Source: Paeniglutamicibacter kerguelensis (GTDB lineage Bacteria; Actinomycetota; Actinomycetes; Actinomycetales; Micrococcaceae). Taken from it: a stretch of 64,000 nt of DNA. The stretch is taken from contig NZ_JAGIOF010000001.1 of NCBI RefSeq assembly GCF_017876535.1, positions 496,001-560,000 of the forward strand, in the 5' to 3' direction. The notes beneath the pieces are model-generated. The model saw only the letters and a program-made list of their open reading frames with translations. It was not told where the DNA came from and made no database searches. The position numbers and the translations under genes are program-made. Positions 1 through 8,166 of this stretch are shown piece after piece (within the stretch, counting starts at the first letter, position 1; the number at the start of each line of letters is the position of its first letter).

Positions 1-329
1 AAACGTGGGATCACCGGACGTGAGGACCTCGACGGTCGGCTGTAGGCGGGAGCTTCAATCATGAACCTTTTTCTTCGAGTGGCGTGGCTCCGATTTCACG
101 TAGTGGATTGCGAAGAATTAGGTAGCTGCTACGCGTGAGCAGGGGCCTTGCATTGTCTAGTGTTTGAGATACCCCAGAAGGTCCCGTTTGGTCGATGGCG
201 TGAATCCGGTTCACATGATTCATGATTCCCAGACCGGGATCATCTGGTGGCAAGCGGATCCAATAGATGGGTCCACTTGTAAACAAAGGACTGGAGCCGG
301 CGGTTGGCGATCCTCTCCAACGAGTGATC
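1..329. other. Left edge without an intact gene
   Basis: I see no convincing coding frame here. A minus-strand open frame runs through it, but its translation resembles no family I know and it overlaps the tail of the acetyltransferase wreck. It may be more decayed coding sequence from the same former locus. Confidence 0.4.
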
Positions 330-850
330 GACCCCCCCAGCAGCCGTCGGCTCCTTCCGGGTTCTCGCAAACGGCACAGTCCTACGACTCGCCGCCGATC
401 CGGGCACCCCTGGTGTACGCGTTCCAGCGGTCGCGAGGTTTCCCGCGAAAAAACCATCGGATTACTTTCACAAAGCCGGGGCAATGCAAACTGCCCTGAC
501 GCCAACGGCATCTCCCTGGCCAACGGTCACGCCGACCATTTCCCAGTCATCGCCTGACTTCCGTGTGCCATCGGGGTTGATCGCACGCGGAAAGAGGTCG
601 TTGGTCAGCACCACTGCGGGCCAATGAATACGCCGTCGCCCAGTACTGCAGGTTCGTAGACCAGCGCATAGTTTTGTATTTTGCATCGATTGCCGAGTCG
701 AACGCCGGGCCCGATATAGGCACCCCAGCCCACATTGCGCTGCTCGCCGAGAACGGCGTCTTCGCGTACCTGCGCCAAATGCCAGATATTGGTTTCAGCT
801 CCCAAAAAGGCACTGAAGGCGACATCTGCAGATTCCTCAACATGCGTCAT
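330..850 (-). pseudogene. Degraded sugar N-acetyltransferase (hexapeptide-repeat, WbpD/WlbB-like)
   Basis: Reading from an ATG at 850, the first 80 codons give a left-handed beta-helix acetyltransferase of the kind that N-acetylates UDP-amino-sugars for surface polysaccharides (segments NIWHLAQVREDAVLG, GAYIGPGVRLG, KIQNYALVYEPAVLGDGVFIGP). The frame then breaks near 610. The continuation lies in another minus frame (VLTNDLFPRAINPDG, DDWEMVGVTV, AVCIAP), followed by a stop near 467 and a further shift, after which a GVP...RRVVGL remnant of the family C-terminus can still be read near 400. With at least two frame changes it cannot encode a full enzyme. A plausible GGGGA ribosome site precedes the start. 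Base composition is lower than in neighbouring genes. The family assignment comes from motif recall, not from a search. Confidence 0.7.
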
Positions 851-953
851 TACTGATTCCCCAAATCATCAGTCAGCGAGATTCCTATTCTCCCTAACCT
901 TGGAGGAAGAAGCCGCCTCTGCACAAGGGCCCAGCCCAGGGAATCCTTTGGGG

Positions 954-1613
954 CTACTGCTCGGTGGCGGGTGCCGCCATCTGGTCGCGTAGTCCGGGTT
1001 CCTTGCGAAGACCCGTGAGTCCATACCAAGCGAGGTTGACCACATGGGCCGCTACCGTGCGCTTGTCGGGATGCCGTGCATCAAGCCACCACTGGGCGGT
1101 CATGGCGACCATGCCCACCAGCATCTGCGCATAAATCGAGCCGTCTTCGGCGCTGAAGCCGCGGCGTGAGAACTCGTCGGCCAGAATGTGCTCAACCTGT
1201 TCAGTGACCTTGGTCAACAGTGTTGAGTATGTGCCTTCGGGCTGCGACGGGGGAGCATCTCGCACGAGAATGCGAAAGCCTTCGGTGCAGTCCTCTATGT
1301 AGGTCAAGAGAGCGAGCGCAGCCTTCTCGAGCAACACGCGCGAAGAATCATCGCCGGAAAGAGAATCAGTGATGCGCGTCAGCAACTCCCTGTACTCGTT
1401 GGTCACCACCTCCATATAGAGGGCTTCCTTGGAGCTGAAGTGTTCATAGACAACGGGCTTCGATACCCCGGCGGCGGTGGCGATTTCCTCGATGGTGGTT
1501 CCGTCAACCCCGCGCAGGGAGAACAACTGACGAGCGATATCGAGCAGTTGTAGTCGTCGCTGGACCCCGGTCATTCGGGTGCGGGGGCGTTGAATGGCAC
1601 TCATGTACTTCAT
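954..1613 (-). CDS. TetR/AcrR-family transcriptional regulator
   Basis: A 219-residue one-component repressor. The N-terminal helix-turn-helix is clear at about residues 20-66 (LLDIARQLFSLRGVDGTTIEEIA, then AAGVSKPVVYEHFSSKEALY). The C-terminal part is a diverged helical ligand-binding domain with a tryptophan-rich end (TAQWWLDARHP). Three in-frame ATGs (codons 1, 4 and 14) could start the protein; none has a strong ribosome site, so the exact start is open. It lies divergent from tRNA-Gln and glmU. Ligand and targets cannot be read from the sequence. Confidence 0.9.
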   Translation of the reverse strand: MKYMSAIQRPRTRMTGVQRRLQLLDIARQLFSLRGVDGTTIEEIATAAGVSKPVVYEHFSSKEALYMEVVTNEYRELLTRITDSLSGDDSSRVLLEKAALALLTYIEDCTEGFRILVRDAPPSQPEGTYSTLLTKVTEQVEHILADEFSRRGFSAEDGSIYAQMLVGMVAMTAQWWLDARHPDKRTVAAHVVNLAWYGLTGLRKEPGLRDQMAAPATEQ

Positions 1614-1739
1614 CGTACGCAGGAAAAGCCGATTGTCGGGCTACAGACGGTCGGGACACGCATGGGCACCAAGTCGCATCAAAGGTCCCAGTCGTGGCAG
1701 AATAGTTGACTGTGTCCTAGAGCAGGCCTCGAAGCACAA

Positions 1740-1812
1740 TCCGCCCTGGTGTAATTGGCAGCACCCCAGCCTTTGGAGCTGTGGAGTATAGGTTCGAGTC
1801 CTATGGGCGGAA
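1740..1812 (+). tRNA. tRNA-Gln (anticodon TTG)
   Basis: A cloverleaf can be drawn by hand. The acceptor arm TCCGCCC (1740-1746) pairs with GGGCGGA (1805-1811). The D arm holds TAATTGGCAG. The anticodon stem encloses the loop CTTTGGA with TTG in the anticodon position, and the T arm carries GGTTCGAGTCC. The anticodon stem has one mismatch at its outer pair. CCA is not encoded; base 1812 would be the discriminator. It sits just upstream of glmU, as in other Micrococcaceae as far as I recall. Confidence 0.92.
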
Positions 1813-1909
1813 CGCATCACCCAATGAAATTCTTGGTGAAATTCACAAGATAGAATGGTGAAGCCAGGCTGGGCCGGTCCGGCTAGCCAAAGTACAGGGA
1901 GTACAAATC

Positions 1910-3382
1910 TTGAGCGTTCAAGCCAACGCACCAGCTGCCGTCATTGTCCTAGCCGCAGGCGCGGGAACCAGAATGAAATCGGCTAAGCCCAAGATCCTTC
2001 ACGAAATCAGTGGTCGCTCCATGCTCGGGCATGCGATTGCTGCCGCGCGTGGCCTGGAACCCTCAAAGCTCGTTGCAGTGGTACGCCACGAACGTGAACG
2101 CGTTGTCGAGCACCTCCTGCAGATCCTCCCGGATGCGATCATCGCCGATCAGGACGAGATCCCTGGCACCGGACGTGCGGTACAGCTGGGCCTGGAAAAG
2201 CTGGATGAGAGCCTTGAAGGCACCGTCGTGGTGACCTACGGCGACGTCCCATTGCTGACGACCGAACTGTTGTCGGAACTCGTGGAAGTACACGACAGCG
2301 AAGGCAACGCCGTGACGGTTCTTACCGCGCTGCTTGACGACGCCACCGGATACGGCCGCATCCTTCGCGCCGCGGACGGCACCGTCACCGGCATCCGCGA
2401 ACACAAGGACGCCAGCGACGAAGAACGCGCCATTCGCGAAGTCAATTCCGGTATCTATGCATTCGACGCCGAAATCCTGCGCACGGCACTGAACGAAGTC
2501 ACCACGGAAAACGCCCAGGGCGAGATGTACCTCACCGACGTTTTGGGCATCGCCCGGGCAAACGGCGGCCGCGTGGCAGCGGTTGTCACCGAGGACCGCT
2601 GGCAGGTCGAAGGCGCGAACGATCGTGTCCAGCTTGCGGCTTTGGGCAAGGAAATGAACCGACGCACCCTCGAAGCCTGGATGCGCGCCGGGGTCAGCAT
2701 CATTGACCCGGCCACCACCTGGATCGATGTCGAGGTCGCACTTTCCAACGATGTCACCATCAAGCCGGGCACCCAGCTCCATGGCACCACCGCGATCGGC
2801 ACCGATGCGGTCATCGGCCCGGACACCACCTTGACCGACACCTCCGTGGGCCGCGGCGCCACGATCGTTCGTTCGGATGTCACGGGCTCAATTATTTCCG
2901 AGGGCGCAACGGTGGGTCCGTTTGCCTATGTGCGCCCCAAGACCAATCTTGGCCCCGACGCCAAGATCGGCGCCTTCTACGAAACCAAGAACGTCGTTGT
3001 TGGCCGTGGATCGAAGCTCTCGCACCTTGGCTACGCCGGGGATGCCGAAATCGGTGAATTCACCAACATCGGCTGTGGCAACATCACCGCCAACTACGAC
3101 GGGGTCAACAAACACCGCACCGTCATTGGCTCGCACGTGCGCACCGCCTCCAACACCGTCTTTGTCGCCCCCGTGACCATTGGCGACGGCGCATACACCG
3201 GAGCCGGTGCCATCGTACGCAAGAACGTTCCGGCGGGGGCGCTTGCCCTCTCCGTGGCACCGCAACATAATGCCGAGGGCTGGACGCTTGCCAAGCGCCC
3301 GGGTTCCCCCGCTGCAGAAGCTGCTTTCAAGTCGGCCCTTGATTCCGGTGTAGCCACCGAATCAGCGGATTCGGCAAAGTAA
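1910..3382 (+). CDS. glmU: Bifunctional N-acetylglucosamine-1-phosphate uridyltransferase / glucosamine-1-phosphate acetyltransferase
   Basis: GlmU makes UDP-GlcNAc in two steps: acetylation of glucosamine-1-phosphate by the C-terminal domain, then uridylyl transfer by the N-terminal domain, feeding peptidoglycan synthesis. At 490 residues it has the expected length. The N-terminal nucleotidyltransferase motif VLAAGAGTRMKSAKPK is at residues 13-28. The C-terminal left-handed beta helix carries hexapeptide repeats (IGPDTTLTDTSVG, GPFAYVRPKTNLG, GAFYETKN, LGYAGDAEIG) and ends in a short Ala/Ser-rich tail. The start is TTG, with AGGGA about 9 bases upstream. It heads a co-directional group with prs, rplY and pth; prs begins 43 bases downstream. 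Confidence 0.98.
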   Translation: MSVQANAPAAVIVLAAGAGTRMKSAKPKILHEISGRSMLGHAIAAARGLEPSKLVAVVRHERERVVEHLLQILPDAIIADQDEIPGTGRAVQLGLEKLDESLEGTVVVTYGDVPLLTTELLSELVEVHDSEGNAVTVLTALLDDATGYGRILRAADGTVTGIREHKDASDEERAIREVNSGIYAFDAEILRTALNEVTTENAQGEMYLTDVLGIARANGGRVAAVVTEDRWQVEGANDRVQLAALGKEMNRRTLEAWMRAGVSIIDPATTWIDVEVALSNDVTIKPGTQLHGTTAIGTDAVIGPDTTLTDTSVGRGATIVRSDVTGSIISEGATVGPFAYVRPKTNLGPDAKIGAFYETKNVVVGRGSKLSHLGYAGDAEIGEFTNIGCGNITANYDGVNKHRTVIGSHVRTASNTVFVAPVTIGDGAYTGAGAIVRKNVPAGALALSVAPQHNAEGWTLAKRPGSPAAEAAFKSALDSGVATESADSAK

Positions 3383-3425
3383 AACCAATCACCTTCGATC
3401 CCCGTTCGAGCGAGAAAGCGATCCC

Positions 3426-4406
3426 ATGAGCGAATTGAGCCATAACGTCGATAAGAAGCTGGTTCTAGCTTCAGGGCGTGCCCACCCGGAACTAGCCGAG
3501 GAGGTGGCAGCGGCGCTTGGCACCGAATTGCTTCCGATCAGCGCATATGACTTCGCCAACGGCGAGATCTACGTTCGTTCGGGCGAGTCTGTACGCGGCA
3601 AGGATGTCTTTGTCATCCAGGCCCACCCTGCACCGCTGAACAACTGGCTTATGGAGCAGCTGATCATGGTTGACTCCATGAAGCGCGCCTCCGCCCGTCG
3701 CATCACCGTTGTGGCACCGTTCTACCCGTACGCCCGCCAGGACAAGAAGGGACGCGGCCGCGAGCCGATCTCGGCCCGTTTGGTCGCCGACCTGTTCAAG
3801 GCCGCCGGCGCGGACCGCATCATGAGCGTCGACCTGCACACTGCGCAGATCCAGGGCTTCTTCGACGGCCCGGTCGACCACCTCTTTGCCATCCCGCTGC
3901 TGGCGGATTACATTCGCGACCTGGTCGGCGACGACCAGGTGACCGTTGTTTCCCCGGACACCGGGCGAGTCCGCGTTGCCGAGCAGTGGGCCGAACGCTT
4001 GGGCGGCGCCCCGCTGGCCTTCGTGCACAAGTCCCGCGACCTCACCGTCCCGAACCAGGCAGTGTCCAAGACCGTTGTCGGCCAGATCGAGGGTCGCACC
4101 TGCGTGCTGATCGATGACATGATCGACACCGGCGGAACCATCGCCGGCGCTGTGAAGGTGCTGAAGGATGCAGGCGCCAAGGATGTCATCATCGCCGCCA
4201 CCCACGCGGTCTTCTCCGACCCGGCAGCCCAGCGCCTTGCCGAATGTGGTGCGCGCGAAGTTGTTGTCACCAATACGCTTCCGATTCCGGAATCCAAGCG
4301 CTTCGACACCCTCAAGGTGCTTTCGATTGCTCCGTTGCTGGCCCGCGCCATCAAGGAAGTTTTCGAAGACGGCTCGGTCACCAGCTTGTTCGACGGCAAC
4401 GCCTAA
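3426..4406 (+). CDS. prs: Ribose-phosphate pyrophosphokinase (PRPP synthetase)
   Basis: Transfers pyrophosphate from ATP to ribose-5-phosphate to make PRPP for purine, pyrimidine, histidine, tryptophan and NAD synthesis. The 326 residues match class I enzymes. Visible motifs are the flexible-loop region PFYPYARQDKKGRGREPIS, the metal site VDLHTAQIQGFF, and the PRPP-binding signature CVLIDDMIDTGGTI near residues 222-235. It starts 43 bases after glmU, the usual actinobacterial order, and is closed by a strong terminator at 4429-4475. Confidence 0.98.
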   Translation: MSELSHNVDKKLVLASGRAHPELAEEVAAALGTELLPISAYDFANGEIYVRSGESVRGKDVFVIQAHPAPLNNWLMEQLIMVDSMKRASARRITVVAPFYPYARQDKKGRGREPISARLVADLFKAAGADRIMSVDLHTAQIQGFFDGPVDHLFAIPLLADYIRDLVGDDQVTVVSPDTGRVRVAEQWAERLGGAPLAFVHKSRDLTVPNQAVSKTVVGQIEGRTCVLIDDMIDTGGTIAGAVKVLKDAGAKDVIIAATHAVFSDPAAQRLAECGAREVVVTNTLPIPESKRFDTLKVLSIAPLLARAIKEVFEDGSVTSLFDGNA

Positions 4407-4428
4407 GGCCAACGCCTCATAGGTTTTA

Positions 4429-4475
4429 CGAGGACCTCCCGACGCCCGCCCGGCGTCGGGAGGTCCTCGTTTTCG
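4429..4475 (+). terminator. Rho-independent terminator after prs
   Basis: A perfect 17-bp stem (4429-4445 with 4453-4469) has a 7-base loop and is followed by TTTTCGTT. It separates glmU-prs from rplY-pth. Confidence 0.93.
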
Positions 4476-4530
4476 TTGGTGCTTCGCTGCCGGGGAATGC
4501 CACGATTACCTTGTCCAACGCAACTCCTGC

Positions 4531-4699
4531 TAAAATCAATGCTTGTGCCCAGGCGAGGGAACTGCATGCAAATGCGGGTCCGTTATCGACGAGGCTAGAA
4601 ACGCATGTAGCGTCCTTCTCCTGAAGAGGAAATGGATGATGTTGCTTCTAGGCCCGAGCGGGGCAAGAACCAATTCATCATCTTCCATTAGGAGAAATC
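4531..4699 (+). promoter_or_regulatory. rplY leader with hairpin ending at the ribosome site
   Basis: A TAAAAT -10-like box at 4531-4536 would give a leader of about 155 bases. Bases 4631-4641 pair with 4676-4689 (two bulged bases), and inside that 4646-4649 and 4652-4655 pair with 4666-4669 and 4661-4664. The outer stem ends directly before the GGAGA ribosome site at 4691-4695, so it could gate translation. The -35 is poor (TTGTCC at 14-base spacing). Confidence 0.4.
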
Positions 4700-5269
4700 A
4701 TGAGCAAGATCATCACGCTTGACGGCGAACTGCGCACCGACTTCGGTAAGGGTGCCGCACGCCAGGCCCGCCGCGCCGGGAAGATCCCTGCAGTCATCTA
4801 CGGTCACGGCACCGAAGCAGTACGCGTTCTGCTTCCGGCCGCTGCAACCACCCTTGCTGTTCGTGGCGCCAACGCCCTGCTGAACATCTCCGTTGACGGC
4901 GAAGACACCGTCACCCTGGTGAAGGACATCCAGCGCCACGCCCTGCGCCAGACCGTTGACCACCTTGACCTCCTGATCGTCAAGAAGGGCGAAAAGGTTA
5001 CCGTTGAGGTTTCCGTTCACGTCCAGGGCGACCTCGTTGCTGGCGCTTCCCTGTCGCTGGACCACGCCGTCATCGCCGTTGAAGCCGAAGCTGTTGCACT
5101 TCCGGAGTTCGTTGTTGCCAACGTCGCTGGCATTGCCGCGGGCTCGCACATCCTGGCCTCGGACCTGGTTCTTCCGGAAGGCACCGCACTGGCCATCCCG
5201 GGCGACGTTGTTATTGCAACCGTCGACGCAGTAGCTTCTGAAGCCGACTCAGCAGCATCTGCCGAGTAA
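4700..5269 (+). CDS. rplY: 50S ribosomal protein L25 / general stress protein Ctc
   Basis: A 5S rRNA-binding ribosomal protein of the long Ctc/TL5 type. At 189 residues it has the N-terminal L25 beta barrel (GKGAARQARRAGKIPAVIYG at residues 14-33, conserved for 5S rRNA contact) followed by the C-terminal TL5 domain and an Ala/Ser/Glu-rich tail. The ATG has GGAGA five bases upstream, next to a potential leader hairpin. pth starts 21 bases downstream and is probably co-transcribed. Confidence 0.97.
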   Translation: MSKIITLDGELRTDFGKGAARQARRAGKIPAVIYGHGTEAVRVLLPAAATTLAVRGANALLNISVDGEDTVTLVKDIQRHALRQTVDHLDLLIVKKGEKVTVEVSVHVQGDLVAGASLSLDHAVIAVEAEAVALPEFVVANVAGIAAGSHILASDLVLPEGTALAIPGDVVIATVDAVASEADSAASAE

Positions 5270-5290
5270 TCTTCGGGTATTTTTCATCGC

Positions 5291-5872
5291 ATGACTAGCG
5301 ATACCTGGCTTGTAGCCGGGCTCGGGAACCCCGGGCCCGGCTACGCGCATAATAGGCACAATGTCGGGCAGATGGTTGTTGATGAATTGGCTTCCCGAAT
5401 GGGCGGCAAATTCAAGACCCACAGTTCGCGCTCCCAAATCCTTGAGGGACGGCTGGGGATCGGCGGGCCGAGATTGATCTTGGCCAAGCCCATGACGTAC
5501 ATGAATCTTTCCGGGGGACCGGTGGGCAACCTGGCCAAGTTCTTCGGCATCGATGCAACCCACGTCATCGCCGTGCACGACGAGATTGACATCCCCTTTG
5601 ACACCGTCAAGCTCAAGCTTGGTGGCGGCGAAGGCGGGCACAACGGGCTGCGGGATATTTCCAAGGCTCTGGGAACCAAGGACTATCTGAGGGTGAGAGT
5701 CGGTGTGGGGCGTCCTCCCGGACGCATGGAAACCGCCGACTACGTGCTGAAGGACTTTTCCAAGGATGAGAAGAAAGATCTTCCTTTCCTAGTCGATAAC
5801 TCAGCGGATGCAGTGGAGTATCTGGTGCGCCTGGGGCTTGAAGCTGCTCAACTGAAGGTTCACACTTCGTAA
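5291..5872 (+). CDS. pth: Peptidyl-tRNA hydrolase
   Basis: Cleaves peptidyl-tRNA released by stalled ribosomes, freeing the tRNA. The 193 residues match the family. Visible motifs are GLGNPGPGYAHNRHNVG (residues 10-26, with the active-site Asn and His), KPMTYMNLSGGPV, the catalytic-Asp region VIAVHDEIDIPF, and GGGEGGHNGLRDI. The rplY-pth pair is standard. I see no ideal ribosome site (only TCGGG); coupling to rplY translation is likely. Confidence 0.97.
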   Translation: MTSDTWLVAGLGNPGPGYAHNRHNVGQMVVDELASRMGGKFKTHSSRSQILEGRLGIGGPRLILAKPMTYMNLSGGPVGNLAKFFGIDATHVIAVHDEIDIPFDTVKLKLGGGEGGHNGLRDISKALGTKDYLRVRVGVGRPPGRMETADYVLKDFSKDEKKDLPFLVDNSADAVEYLVRLGLEAAQLKVHTS

Positions 5873-5954
5873 CAAGGGCGGGCCGGACAGGCCTCCACCC
5901 CGCTCTGACAGCGGTAGACGGAAATAGTAGTACTCCGAATGCTGATTCATCAAT

Positions 5955-5983
5955 TTGTTCAACCATCGTGTAGCTCCTAGAAT
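5955..5983 (+). promoter_or_regulatory. Sigma-70-like promoter
   Basis: TTGTTC (5955-5960) and TAGAAT (5978-5983) are separated by exactly 17 bases. Transcription should begin near 5990, only about 25 bases before a strong terminator stem, so the natural product is a short RNA. Confidence 0.6.
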
Positions 5984-5989
5984 GATCTA

Positions 5990-6076
5990 GTGCCTTTTTG
6001 GCCCCAAAGACTAGGGGCCGGTAGTGGGCGGCCTCCGAGACTGGGCCACCCCCATCCTGCTACCGGCCTCTTTTTT
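5990..6076 (+). ncRNA. Candidate small RNA of about 87 nt with its own promoter and terminator
   Basis: From the predicted start near 5990 the RNA can fold as GGCCCC (6000-6005) with GGGGCC (6014-6019). Alternatively it forms the terminator stem 6016-6024 with 6060-6068, enclosing a branched GC-rich interior and followed by TCTTTTTT (6069-6076). The two folds share bases 6016-6019 and exclude each other. It lies between pth and sufS, where nothing is coded. It could simply be the pth terminator with a fortuitous promoter. Confidence 0.4.
6016..6076 (+). terminator. Rho-independent terminator downstream of pth / of the small RNA
   Basis: A 9-bp perfect outer stem (GGCCGGTAG with CTACCGGCC, 6016-6024 and 6060-6068) is followed by a run of six T. 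Confidence 0.85.
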
Positions 6077-6112
6077 GTGCCCGCGGAGCGTGGGTAAGGT
6101 TTGGCTTAGGTG

Positions 6113-6133
6113 CCCACGCCGCCACGGCGTGGG
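6113..6133. promoter_or_regulatory. 8-bp inverted repeat upstream of sufS
   Basis: CCCACGCC-N5-GGCGTGGG lies about 120 bases before sufS with no T-run, so it is not a terminator. It may be an operator or leader element. The rest of 5873-6251 holds the promoter, small RNA candidate and terminator listed separately. Confidence 0.35.
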
Positions 6134-6251
6134 ACAATTAGCGAAGAAATTGATGCCGTAATCAAGATGCGATTTCTGGCGAGGCAACCATCATAATGGC
6201 GGCGCCCGCGGGGACGCTTCGGCATGAAATCAGACTTCGGAGGATTCCACA

Positions 6252-7568
6252 GTGTCCAGTGCATCGCCCCAGCCGCAAGATGCCCACATCGAACGACTCG
6301 ATGACCTTGAGATATCGCGTCTTCGAGCAGATTTTCCGATCCTTGAGCGCAGCATCAACGGCTCGGCCCTGATTTACCTGGACTCCGGTGCCACGTCGCA
6401 AAAACCCAGTTGCGTGTACGAAGCGGAACAGCACTACTACGAGAGCTTCAACGCCGCGGTCCACCGTGGGGCGCACTCGCTGGCAGTTGAAGCCACCGAC
6501 ATTTTCGAGCAAGCACGTTCAACGGTCTCCAACTTCATCGGTGCCAACGAAAACGAACTTGTTTGGACCTCAAACGCCACCGAGGCACTGAACCTCATCA
6601 CCTATTCCTTCGCCAACGCCAGTGCCGGCCTTGGCGGGGAAGCCGCCAAACGCTTTGCGTTGGGGGAAGGCGACGAAATCGTAGTGACGGAACTCGAACA
6701 CCACGCCAACCTGATTCCTTGGCAGGAACTTGCCGCCCGCACCGGCGCCACGTTGAAGTACATTCCCGTTGACGAACACGGCGCGCTGCGCATGGATCTG
6801 GCCGAACAGATCATTTCTGCGCGTACGCGCGTGCTCGCCTTCACCCATGTTTCCAATGTCCTGGGCTCGATCACCGACGTGTCGGCACTGGTGGCGTTGG
6901 CTCGCAACGTCGGGGCGCTCACCGTCCTCGACGGCTGCCAGTCGGTTCCGCACCTGCCAGTCGACGTCAAGAAGCTCGACGTCGACTTCATGGCATTCTC
7001 CGGCCACAAGATGCTTGGTCCCACCGGCATCGGCGGACTGTACGGGCGGAGTGAGTTGCTCGATGCCATGCCACCGTTCCTGACCGGCGGGTCGATGATC
7101 ACCTCCGTCACCATGGAGAAGGCCGAATTCCTCCCGGCACCCATGCGTTTCGAGGCGGGCACGCAGCGTATTTCGCAGGCCCACGGGCTGGCCACCGCAG
7201 TGTCCTACCTGGAAGAGGTGGGCATGGACAGGGTTGCAGCCTGGGAGGAACACCTGGGCGAGCGAATGCTCACCGGCTTGCGGCAAATCCCCGGAATTCG
7301 GGTACTCGGGCCAGAAGCCGGGGCTGCCCGCATCGGCACTGCGCCGTTTACCGTTGACGGCGTGCACCCGCATGACGTAGGCCAATTCCTCGATGCCCGC
7401 GGCATCGCCGTGCGCGTGGGGCACCATTGCGCGCAGCCGCTGCACCGTGCGCTTGGCGTCAACGCCAGCACAAGGGCCAGCACCTACCTCTACAACACCA
7501 CTAGCGACATCGACGCGCTGCTCAATGCGGTGGCCGATGTGTGCGGATACTTCGGAGTCAGCAAGTGA
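6252..7568 (+). CDS. sufS: Cysteine desulfurase, SufS type
   Basis: A PLP enzyme that takes sulfur from cysteine for Fe-S cluster assembly. At 438 residues it carries the PLP lysine in FSGHKMLGPTGIGGLYG (Lys253), the aldimine region SNATEALNLI, and the sulfur-accepting Cys393 in RVGHHCAQPLH. The start is GTG at 6252 with CGGAGG about 8 bases upstream. The stop overlaps the sufU start (GTGA), so the sulfur donor and its acceptor are translationally coupled. The rest of a suf operon (sufBCD) is not in the window. Confidence 0.95.
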   Translation: MSSASPQPQDAHIERLDDLEISRLRADFPILERSINGSALIYLDSGATSQKPSCVYEAEQHYYESFNAAVHRGAHSLAVEATDIFEQARSTVSNFIGANENELVWTSNATEALNLITYSFANASAGLGGEAAKRFALGEGDEIVVTELEHHANLIPWQELAARTGATLKYIPVDEHGALRMDLAEQIISARTRVLAFTHVSNVLGSITDVSALVALARNVGALTVLDGCQSVPHLPVDVKKLDVDFMAFSGHKMLGPTGIGGLYGRSELLDAMPPFLTGGSMITSVTMEKAEFLPAPMRFEAGTQRISQAHGLATAVSYLEEVGMDRVAAWEEHLGERMLTGLRQIPGIRVLGPEAGAARIGTAPFTVDGVHPHDVGQFLDARGIAVRVGHHCAQPLHRALGVNASTRASTYLYNTTSDIDALLNAVADVCGYFGVSK

Positions 7569-8020
7569 GCGAACTAGACCAGCTGTACCAGCAGATCATT
7601 CTGGAACATGCCAAGGCCCGGCATGGCGACGGGCTCAACGAGGCCCCGGAGGGTTGTTCGCACGGAGAATCGATGCAGCACAACCCCGTGTGCGGGGATC
7701 AAATCCGTTTGCGTGTCCAGCTTGAGGGCACCACGCTGAAGGACATCTCCTGGGAGGGCGACGGCTGCTCCATCTCGATGGCCTCGGCATCCGTGCTCTC
7801 GGAAATGGCCAGTGGCCTTGAACGGGACGAATTCATTGGCATCCTCGAGGAGTTCCGCGAACTGATGCGCTCCCGCGGTGCACGCGAGGCGAACGAGGAA
7901 ATCCTGGGCGACGCCGCGGCGTTCGCCGGGGTCTCAAAGTTCCCTGCACGCGTCAAATGCGCGATGCTTTCCTGGGTTGCAGCAGAGGCAGCGTTGCTGG
8001 CGGCGAATTCCCAAGCCTGA
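7565..8020 (+). CDS. sufU: Zinc-dependent sulfurtransferase / Fe-S assembly protein SufU
   Basis: Accepts persulfide sulfur from SufS in the Gram-positive type SUF pathway. The GTG start at 7565 overlaps the sufS stop and gives 151 residues. The three conserved cysteines are at 43 (NPVCGDQI), 68 (EGDGCSISMAS) and 132 (RVKCAMLSW), with the zinc-ligand Asp45 in CGD. The extra stretch between the second and third cysteine is typical of SufU rather than IscU. A hairpin at 8084-8138 closes the unit. Confidence 0.94.
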   Translation: MSELDQLYQQIILEHAKARHGDGLNEAPEGCSHGESMQHNPVCGDQIRLRVQLEGTTLKDISWEGDGCSISMASASVLSEMASGLERDEFIGILEEFRELMRSRGAREANEEILGDAAAFAGVSKFPARVKCAMLSWVAAEAALLAANSQA

Positions 8021-8083
8021 CCCCGCCCGTTGTAGCCTGTTGGGCGGACAACGCCCAGGCGAGGCCGTACTCCGGTTGCAGAA

Positions 8084-8138
8084 AAAGGGCCTTGGTCCTG
8101 CCCCCGATGAAGAATCGGTTGCAGGACCAAGGCCCTTT
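8084..8138. terminator. Bidirectional terminator between sufU and nhaA
   Basis: A 17-bp perfect stem (8084-8100 with 8122-8138) sits between convergent genes. The minus-strand side has a U-run, so it suits nhaA best. Confidence 0.85.
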
Positions 8139-8166
8139 CCAGTGCAGCGGGCTTGTCTCCCGGCTG

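Noticed and set aside
5990..6076. Actinobacterial 6C RNA
   Set aside because: There is one run of five C, but not the two C-loop hairpins that define that family.
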